From: Aureimonas sp. Leaf427
Lineage (GTDB): Bacteria; Pseudomonadota; Alphaproteobacteria; Rhizobiales; Rhizobiaceae
NCBI RefSeq assembly: GCF_001425485.1
Contig: NZ_LMQW01000048.1
Coordinates: forward strand, 186,001 to 250,000
DNA length: 64,000 nucleotides
Direction of reading: 5' to 3'
A program made the position numbers and the translations under genes. A model generated the notes under the pieces. It was not told the DNA's origin. It made no database searches and saw nothing but the letters and a program-made list of their open reading frames with translations. The first letter of the stretch is position 1. The number at the start of each line of letters is the position of its first letter. Below are positions 58,069-64,000 of this stretch, piece after piece.

Positions 58069-58560
58069 TTAAAGAGCGGGGCGATCCGTCGGCGTTGCGT
58101 CGAGAAGCTCGACCATACCCCTCGACAGGAAGCGCATCCAGCGGCGCCCGGGTGCCGAGACGCGCCATGCGACGAGCGCGCCGGCGGCCTTCTCCTCGCC
58201 CTTGCGCCAGGCGGAAACGAGCCGCATCAGCCAGATCTCGTCCTCGCTCGCGCCCTTCGCGCCCGGACGGTAGAAGCTCATCTCGCGCAGCCCGTGCACG
58301 CCGAGCCCGCCGAAGAAGGCGAAGCCGTAGCGCTCGACCGAGGCGCCTTCGCCGCCGGCAAGAAGGAAGCACGCCTTATCGAGATCGGGCTTGGGGGCGA
58401 GACGGCTTTTGAGGAAGATCCAGCGCAGCCGGTCGAGATCGCCGCGCTCCGCCTCGGTGAGGCCCGGCGCGCTGCCGATGCGGTGGAAGGTCGGACAATG
58501 GGGAAAGGCGAGCACGCGGGGCTCGTCGGTCGACAATACGGACGCGAAAAGAGCTGCCAT
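58069..58560 (-). CDS. Protein of unknown function
   Basis: A 163-residue soluble protein not recognised by eye. It is Leu/Arg-rich with LAFPHCPTFHRIGSAPGLTEAERGDLDRLRWIFLKSRLAPKP and a final MRFLSRGMVELLDATP. No membrane segment, metal motif or known active site. The ATG at 58560 follows AGGA by 6 nt; a GTG at 58575 is less likely. It lies between the dps control region and ubiG with no clear operon partner. Confidence 0.65.
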   Translation of the reverse strand: MAALFASVLSTDEPRVLAFPHCPTFHRIGSAPGLTEAERGDLDRLRWIFLKSRLAPKPDLDKACFLLAGGEGASVERYGFAFFGGLGVHGLREMSFYRPGAKGASEDEIWLMRLVSAWRKGEEKAAGALVAWRVSAPGRRWMRFLSRGMVELLDATPTDRPAL

Positions 58561-58733
58561 GTCGTATCCTGTCACAGGCCGGACGGCGCGAAAGGGTCCG
58601 CAGCACGCCCGTCCCGAAAGTTGACTGCATTCGGCAGGATTGCAGTAGCAGAAACGAAGGCGCGTTCAAACGCCTCCGTGCGACGATTTCATGTCGCGCT
58701 CCGCGCCGACGCGTGATGGGGTTAAGACCAGCG

Positions 58734-59477
58734 TCAGGTGCGGCGGGCGAGCATCATGTAGTTGACGTCCATGTCCTTCGAGCGGCGCCAGGCATCGGCC
58801 AGCGGATGATAGACGATGCCGGTCTCGTCGATAAAGGAAAGCCCCTGCGATTCGACGGGATCGCGGATCTCGTCGGGACGCACGAGCTTGGCATATTGAT
58901 GCGTGCCCTTCGGCAGCCAGCCCAGCACGTATTCAGCGCCGACGATGGCCAAGCCGAGCGCCTTCAGCGTCCGGTTGATCGTCGCGACGAAGAGCAGCCC
59001 GCCGGGCTTCACCATGCGCGCTGAGGAGGAGAGGAAGAGCGGAACGTCCGAGACGTGTTCCACCACTTCCAGCGCGAGCACGACGTCGAAGGTCTCGCCA
59101 TCAGCCGCGATGTCCTCGGCCGTCGTCGCGCGGTAGTCGATGGCAAGGCCGCTCTCCAAGGCGTGGAGCCGCGCCACTTCGATGTTCGTCGCGGAGGCGT
59201 CGGCGCCCACGACATCGGCCCCGAGCCGCGCCAGCGGCTCCGAGATCAGCCCGCCGCCGCAGCCGATATCGAGAAAGGACAGGCCCTCGAAAGGCTTCAG
59301 CCCCGTCGCGTCGGCACCGAAGTTCATCGCCACCTGCTCGCGGATATAGGCGAGCCGCACGGGATTGAACTTGTGCAGCGGCTTGAACTTGCCGACCGGA
59401 TTCCACCACTCGGCCGCAAGCCTGGAGAAGCGCTCGACTTCGCCCTCGTCGATCGTCGTCGCCCGCGCTTCGCTCAT
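58734..59477 (-). CDS. ubiG: Ubiquinone biosynthesis O-methyltransferase
   Basis: A 247-residue class I methyltransferase that carries out both O-methylations of ubiquinone synthesis. The N-terminal [33 protein letters not shown] is diagnostic, as is the SAM loop [16 protein letters not shown] near residue 70. It is divergent, over the BrnTA cassette, from lysC; ubiG and lysC are directly divergent neighbours in many relatives. Confidence 0.96.
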   Translation of the reverse strand: MSEARATTIDEGEVERFSRLAAEWWNPVGKFKPLHKFNPVRLAYIREQVAMNFGADATGLKPFEGLSFLDIGCGGGLISEPLARLGADVVGADASATNIEVARLHALESGLAIDYRATTAEDIAADGETFDVVLALEVVEHVSDVPLFLSSSARMVKPGGLLFVATINRTLKALGLAIVGAEYVLGWLPKGTHQYAKLVRPDEIRDPVESQGLSFIDETGIVYHPLADAWRRSKDMDVNYMMLARRT

Positions 59478-59507
59478 GGAATTCTCCGTCGCATCCGTCC
59501 TGTCGCT

Positions 59508-59804
59508 TTAGGTCTGTTCCCGGCGGGGGAAGTCAAGCTGACGGGGCGCTATGTCCTCCTCCATGAGAAGCCGGATGTAGCGGGTGAAGGGCAGGCCTCT
59601 TTCCTTGGCCCTAGATTTCACGGCCTCCAGAAGCGCTTCGGGCACGCGCATGTTGATCTGCGTGTCCTTCCGGGCGAATTCGAACGAGGCCGGCCGAAAA
59701 TCGGAGAAGTCGTATTCGGACAGATCGGCCGTATCGACGAAGCGCTCGGCCTCCTCGTCGGACCCGAAGGTCGGAAAGGCCTTGAGAGGCTTATCGCTGC
59801 TCAT
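59508..59804 (-). CDS. BrnA/CopG-family antitoxin
   Basis: A 98-residue protein with a charged N-terminal segment (DLSEYDFSDFRPASFEFARKDTQINMRVP) and a C-terminal RHH (PEALLEAVKSRAKERGLPFTRYIRLLMEED) of the CopG-type antitoxin PF12441/BrnA group. The ATG at 59804 overlaps the toxin stop by 14 bp; AAGGAG lies 10 nt upstream. Gene order toxin-antitoxin is that of brnTA. Confidence 0.84.
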   Translation of the reverse strand: MSSDKPLKAFPTFGSDEEAERFVDTADLSEYDFSDFRPASFEFARKDTQINMRVPEALLEAVKSRAKERGLPFTRYIRLLMEEDIAPRQLDFPRREQT

Positions 59805-60063
59805 AGCGTGCAATCTCCTTGCGATGCATGAACCTGGCCGAGATCGGACGGATCAGGTCTCCGCGAAGGGTGAAGACGACGAAGACGTGACGGCCCTCAT
59901 GTGTCGTCCCCACCGCGTTGAAACGCTCCTCCGAGCTCGCCGTCGGGTCGGGCCGCATCCGGGGACCGTTGCGGAAGACCTCTTCGATCTCTTCCCTCGT
60001 CAGTCCGTGCTTTGCGCATTTGGGCCAATTTCCATCATCCCATTGGAACCCCCGGAGCTCCAC
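59791..60063 (-). CDS. BrnT-family toxin
   Basis: A 90-residue RelE-fold ribonuclease. It begins FQWDDGNWPKCAKHGLTREEIEEVF, the BrnT signature, and ends with GRHVFVVFTLRGDLIRPISARFMHRKEIARYE. BrnT cleaves RNA and is neutralised by BrnA. The GTG at 60063 follows AGAGG and gives family length; no ATG is in frame near it. It is the first gene of the cassette placed between ubiG and lysC. Confidence 0.88.
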   Translation of the reverse strand: MELRGFQWDDGNWPKCAKHGLTREEIEEVFRNGPRMRPDPTASSEERFNAVGTTHEGRHVFVVFTLRGDLIRPISARFMHRKEIARYEQR

Positions 60064-60273
60064 GACGACCTCTACGGCTAGACGTTTGTATATACGAAAT
60101 CGAGGTGGGCGCCGCAAGCTGGAGGCCGGCTCTTCGCATTCTTGCGAAACCCGATCATTTCGGCTAACCCGACCCCGCTGGGAGGCCGTCGAACGGGCGA
60201 GATCTTCACAGCCTGAAATTCGATGAGTTTTTGCGGTCCGACAAGCCGCCTTTCCAGGCTTCGTATTCCCACC

Positions 60274-61527
60274 ATGGCGCGTCTCGTTCTCAAATTCGGC
60301 GGCACTTCGGTCGCTGACATCGATCGCATCCGCAACGTCGCGCGGCATGTGAAACGCGAGGTCGATGCCGGCCATCAGGTCGCGGTCGTCGTCTCCGCCA
60401 TGTCCGGCAAGACCAACGAACTCGTGGAATGGTGCCGTCAGGCCTCGCCCATGCACGACGCGCGCGAATACGATGCCGTCGTGGCATCCGGCGAGCAGGT
60501 GACGGCCGGCCTTCTGGCGATCACGCTCCAGGCCATGGGCGTCAACGCGCGCTCCTGGATGGGCTGGCAGATCCCGATCAAGACCGACGGCGCCCATGGC
60601 GCGGCGCGCATCCAGGAAATCGACGGCTCAGAACTGGTGCGCCGCTTCGCCGAGGGCCAGGTCGCCGTGATCGCCGGGTTCCAGGGCATCGCGCCCGACA
60701 ACCGCATCGCGACGCTCGGGCGTGGCGGGTCGGACACGTCGGCCGTCGCGATCGCGGCCGCCATCAAGGCCGATCGCTGCGACATCTACACCGACGTCGA
60801 CGGCGTCTATACGACCGACCCGCGCATCGAGCCCAAGGCCCGGCGCATGTCGCGCATTTCCTTCGAGGAAATGCTGGAAATGGCCTCGCTCGGCGCCAAG
60901 GTTCTCCAGGTGCGCTCGGTCGAGCTCGCCATGGTCCACAAGGTACGGCTCTTCGTGCGCTCCTCTTTCGAGGACCCCGATGCGCCCGGCATGGGCGATT
61001 TCCTGAATCCGCCCGGAACGCTCATTTGCGACGAGGATGACATCGTGGAACAGCAGGTCGTGACCGGCATCGCCTATGCCAAGGACGAGGCGCAGATCTC
61101 GCTTCGGCGCGTCGAGGACCAGCCCGGCGTCGCCGCGGCGATCTTCGGGCCGCTGGCCGATGCCGGCGTCAACGTCGACATGATCGTCCAGAACATCTCC
61201 GAGGACGGCACGCGCACCGACATGACCTTCACGGTCCCGGCTGGCGACCTCGCCAAGGCGACGGCGATCCTAGAAAAGGCCAAGTCCGAGATGCGCTACG
61301 ACGTGGTGCAGTCCGAGCCCGGCCTCACCAAGGTTTCCGTCATCGGCGTCGGCATGCGCTCGCACACCGGCGTCGCGGCCACTGCCTTCAAGGCGCTCGC
61401 CAAGCGCGGCATCAACATCCGCGCCATCACGACCTCGGAAATCAAGATCTCCATCCTGATCGACGGCGAGTTCTCGGAACTTGCCGTGCGCAGCTTGCAT
61501 TCGGTGTACGGTCTGGACAAAGCTTGA
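60274..61527 (+). CDS. lysC: Aspartokinase
   Basis: A 417-residue aspartate kinase, the entry to lysine, threonine and methionine synthesis. The kinase signature KFGGTSVAD opens the protein. ATP-binding residues occur in GRGGSDTSAVAIAAAI, followed by two ACT domains for feedback control (from about residue 265, including FTVPAGDLAKA and EIKISILIDGEFSELAVRSLHSVYGL). ATG at 60274 (MARLVLKFGG) is the family start. ptsP follows 149 bp later. Confidence 0.96.
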   Translation: MARLVLKFGGTSVADIDRIRNVARHVKREVDAGHQVAVVVSAMSGKTNELVEWCRQASPMHDAREYDAVVASGEQVTAGLLAITLQAMGVNARSWMGWQIPIKTDGAHGAARIQEIDGSELVRRFAEGQVAVIAGFQGIAPDNRIATLGRGGSDTSAVAIAAAIKADRCDIYTDVDGVYTTDPRIEPKARRMSRISFEEMLEMASLGAKVLQVRSVELAMVHKVRLFVRSSFEDPDAPGMGDFLNPPGTLICDEDDIVEQQVVTGIAYAKDEAQISLRRVEDQPGVAAAIFGPLADAGVNVDMIVQNISEDGTRTDMTFTVPAGDLAKATAILEKAKSEMRYDVVQSEPGLTKVSVIGVGMRSHTGVAATAFKALAKRGINIRAITTSEIKISILIDGEFSELAVRSLHSVYGLDKA

Positions 61528-61676
61528 TCCGTCAGCCGAGCTGAGGGACCCGAAAGAGGTCCCCGTGCTTGGCAAGGGGTCTGCGGCGGGCGATCTGACA
61601 GTCTGAGGCGGGCGGGGCATCGGCTCCGCCTTGAGGGGGACGCCTTGCGCATGGGGGCGGCAACGGGACGACGGCT

Positions 61677-63947
61677 TTGATCAGGAGCGATTCTTCCGGC
61701 CCCCGCGTCCTGATGCGGCGAATCCGCGAGCTGATGGCGGAGCCGCTGCAGCCCCAGGCCCGGCTCGATCAGATCGTGCGCTCGATCGCCCAGAACATGG
61801 TCGCCGAGGTCTGCTCGATCTACGTCCTGCGCGCCGACGCGGTGCTGGAGCTCTACGCGACCGAAGGCCTGAATCCCGGCTCCGTCCATCTGGCGCAGCT
61901 GCGGCTCGGCGAAGGCCTCGTCGGCACGATCGCGGCGACCGCGCGCTCGCTGAACCTTGCCGAAGCGCAGAAGCATCCCGCCTTCACCTATCTGCCGGAG
62001 ACGGGCGAAGAGCCGTTCAACGCCTTCCTCGGCGTGCCCATCCTGCGCGCCGGCCGCACGCTCGGCGTGCTCGACGTGCAGAACCGCGCCAAGCGGGTCT
62101 ATCGCGAGGAGGAGGTCGAGGCTCTCGAGACCGTCGCCATGGTGGTGGCGGAAATGATCGCCGCCGGCAGCCTGGAAGGCCTGTCCAAGCCCGGCGTCGT
62201 GCTCGACCTGTCGCGCCCCGTCTCGTTCGCCGGCATCGGTCTGGCCGAAGGCATCGGCCTCGGCCACGTCATCCTCCACGAGCCGCGCGTCGTCGTGACC
62301 AACCTCTTCAACGAGGATGCCGATTCGGAGATCACGCGCCTGGAGAAGGCGCTGGGCTTCCTGCGCATTTCCATCGAGGACATGCTGTCGCGCCGCGACA
62401 TCGCGGCCGAGGGCGAGCACCGGGCCGTGCTCGAGGCCTACCGCATGTTCGCGCATGACCGCGGCTGGGTGCGGCGCCTGGAAGAGGCGATCCGCAACGG
62501 GCTGACGGCGGAGGCGGCGGTCGAGAAGGTGCAGAGCGACATGCGCGCGCGCATGATGCACACGACCGATCCCTACATCCGCGAGCGGATGCACGATTTC
62601 GACGATCTCGCCAACCGCCTGCTGCGCCAGCTCATGGGCCGGCCCGAGATCGGAATGGACGAGAACGATCCGCGCGATGCGATCATCGTCGCGCGCTCCA
62701 TGGGCGCCGCCGAGCTTCTCGACTATCGCCGCGAGCAGATCAGGGGCCTGATCCTGGAAGAGGGCACGGCGACGAGCCATGTCGTCATCGTGGCGCGCGC
62801 GCTCGGGCTGCCCGTCGTCGGGCAGGCCAAGGGCGTCGTCTCCATGTCCGAGGCGGGCGACGCCATCATCGTCGACGGCGACGACGGCAGCGTCCATCTG
62901 CGCCCGCCCTCCGATGTCGAGAAGGTCTTCGTCGAAAAGGTCCAGTTCCGCGCCCGCCGGCAGGAGCGCTACCGCGCGCTGCGCGACGTGCCGGCCGAGA
63001 CGCGCGACGGCGTGCCCGTCGATCTCATGATGAATGCGGGCCTTCTCGTCGACCTGCCGCAGCTCGGCGAGTCCGGCGCGGCCGGCATCGGCCTGTTCCG
63101 CACCGAGCTGCAGTTCATGATCGCCTCCTCCATGCCGAAGGGGAGCGAGCAGGAGCGGCTCTATGCCTCGGTGCTGGATGCGGCCGGCGACAAGTCCGTG
63201 ACCTTCCGCACGCTCGACATCGGCGGCGACAAGATCCTGCCCTACATCCACCAGTCGCCGGAGGAGAACCCGGCGCTCGGCTATCGCGCCATTCGTCTGG
63301 CGCTCGACCGGCCCGGTCTCATGCGCACGCAGCTGCGCGCGCTTTTGAAGGCGGCGGCGGGCCGCGAGCTGCGCGTGATGTTCCCGATGATCACCGAGCT
63401 TGCCGAGATGCGGCAGGCGCGCGATCTCGTCAGCCGCGAGTTCAAGCACCTGACGAAGTTCGGCCATGTCATGCCGCGCCGGCTGAAGCTCGGCGCCATG
63501 ATCGAGGTGCCCTCGCTGCTTTTCCAGCTGGACGAGCTGATGAGCCTCGTCGATTTCGTCTCCATCGGCTCGAACGATCTCTTCCAGTTCTTCTCGGCGG
63601 TCGATCGCGGCAATGCGCGGATGGCGAACCGCTTCGACGATCTCTCGCCGCCCTTCCTTCTGGCGCTGAAGTCCATCCTCGACGCCGGCAACCGCAATTC
63701 CGTGCCGGTGACGTTGTGCGGCGAGATGGCGAGCAAGCCGCTGTCCGCCATGGCGCTGATCGGGCTCGGCTTCCGGTCGATCTCGATGACGCCCTCGGCG
63801 CTCGGGCCGGTCAAGGCCATGCTTCTGGCCACCGAAGCCGAAAAGCTGCATCGCGCGATGATGGAGCTGATCGAGGACCGGCAGCGCACGCGGACCATGC
63901 GCGAGCTTCTGACCGAGTTCGCCGAGTCGCATTCCATTCCCCTTTAG
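61677..63947 (+). CDS. ptsP: Phosphoenolpyruvate-protein phosphotransferase PtsP (nitrogen PTS)
   Basis: A 756-residue EI-Ntr enzyme. The N-terminal GAF domain (about residues 20-165) senses metabolites. It is followed by the helical NPr-binding domain, the phospho-His domain with active His near residue 368 (EEGTATSHVVIVARALGLPVVG), and the PEP-binding barrel with SNDLFQF and CGEMAS. It passes phosphate to NPr and EIIA-Ntr. The start is a TTG at 61677 after GGGACGA; lysC-ptsP is a known pair. Confidence 0.95.
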   Translation: MIRSDSSGPRVLMRRIRELMAEPLQPQARLDQIVRSIAQNMVAEVCSIYVLRADAVLELYATEGLNPGSVHLAQLRLGEGLVGTIAATARSLNLAEAQKHPAFTYLPETGEEPFNAFLGVPILRAGRTLGVLDVQNRAKRVYREEEVEALETVAMVVAEMIAAGSLEGLSKPGVVLDLSRPVSFAGIGLAEGIGLGHVILHEPRVVVTNLFNEDADSEITRLEKALGFLRISIEDMLSRRDIAAEGEHRAVLEAYRMFAHDRGWVRRLEEAIRNGLTAEAAVEKVQSDMRARMMHTTDPYIRERMHDFDDLANRLLRQLMGRPEIGMDENDPRDAIIVARSMGAAELLDYRREQIRGLILEEGTATSHVVIVARALGLPVVGQAKGVVSMSEAGDAIIVDGDDGSVHLRPPSDVEKVFVEKVQFRARRQERYRALRDVPAETRDGVPVDLMMNAGLLVDLPQLGESGAAGIGLFRTELQFMIASSMPKGSEQERLYASVLDAAGDKSVTFRTLDIGGDKILPYIHQSPEENPALGYRAIRLALDRPGLMRTQLRALLKAAAGRELRVMFPMITELAEMRQARDLVSREFKHLTKFGHVMPRRLKLGAMIEVPSLLFQLDELMSLVDFVSIGSNDLFQFFSAVDRGNARMANRFDDLSPPFLLALKSILDAGNRNSVPVTLCGEMASKPLSAMALIGLGFRSISMTPSALGPVKAMLLATEAEKLHRAMMELIEDRQRTRTMRELLTEFAESHSIPL

Positions 63948-64000
63948 CGAGGATCGGGCTCCCGCGCCGTGCGGCGTCCGGACGACGGGCGTTGCCGGTG

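Overview
The window is about 67% GC by eye and reads as the chromosome of an alphaproteobacterium of the order Hyphomicrobiales (Rhizobiales). The evidence is gene content and order: ftsE-ftsX-ydcF-plsC; secA divergent from ppiC-argJ-GNAT-mutT; ubiG divergent from lysC-ptsP; dnaJ-cobS-cobT beside bolA; argH-lptM-lysA-TIGR02302; and chorismate mutase-hisC-tyrA divergent from metX-metW. I cannot fix family or genus; an Aurantimonas/Aureimonas-like lineage is only a guess. Almost every base is in a compact housekeeping gene. I found no rRNA, tRNA, CRISPR array, insertion sequence, prophage or origin.

Layout. 0-2.3 kb: end of etfB, then etfA and 3-hydroxybutyryl-CoA dehydrogenase (fatty acid/PHB oxidation). 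2.4-10.1 kb: a membrane protein, then leftward argH-lptM-lysA-TIGR02302, and a divergent TlpA thioredoxin. 10.2-10.9 kb: a RelB/VapC-like toxin-antitoxin pair. 10.9-16.4 kb: CpdR-like regulator and hpt leftward, ftsEX-ydcF-plsC rightward. 16.4-23.1 kb: ChaC, a DUF2125 protein, aromatic amino acid genes leftward and metXW rightward. 23.1-29.6 kb: a HEPN-like pair, aldo/keto reductase, methyltransferase/glyoxalase II/cupin, a ParDE-like pair, an EamA exporter and a DUF3108 protein. 29.7-31.3 kb: rpmB and yhhQ, with a promoter, a terminator and a probable preQ1-I riboswitch. 31.3-36.5 kb: dnaJ-like, cobS, an orphan secreted protein, cobT and an esterase-like protein, all leftward. 36.6-43.4 kb: bolA, a DUF1275 protein, aroKB, xerD, accA and an L,D-transpeptidase. 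43.4-48.2 kb: comF-grxC-nitrilase-DUF1178-two DUF1289-kinase leftward, and a methyltransferase rightward. 48.2-52.5 kb: Flp pilin pair, mutT, GNAT, argJ and ppiC, all leftward. 52.6-57.3 kb: secA and a copper-handling pair. 57.4-64 kb: dps with two Irr-box-like palindromes, an unknown gene, ubiG, a BrnTA pair, lysC and ptsP.

How the genes fit together. Several steps of amino acid synthesis lie here (argH, argJ, lysA, lysC, hisC, tyrA, aroB, aroK, metX/metW), mixed with cell-envelope and division genes (ftsEX, plsC, the L,D-transpeptidase, TIGR02302, secA, ppiC). The accessory signal is low and scattered: four small two-gene cassettes (three toxin-antitoxin-like, one HEPN-like), each placed between conserved housekeeping genes. 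The most informative regulatory elements are the preQ1-I-like aptamer whose predicted pseudoknot would cover the yhhQ start codon, and the paired Irr-box-like palindromes at the dps promoter. I saw no large undescribed multi-gene system.
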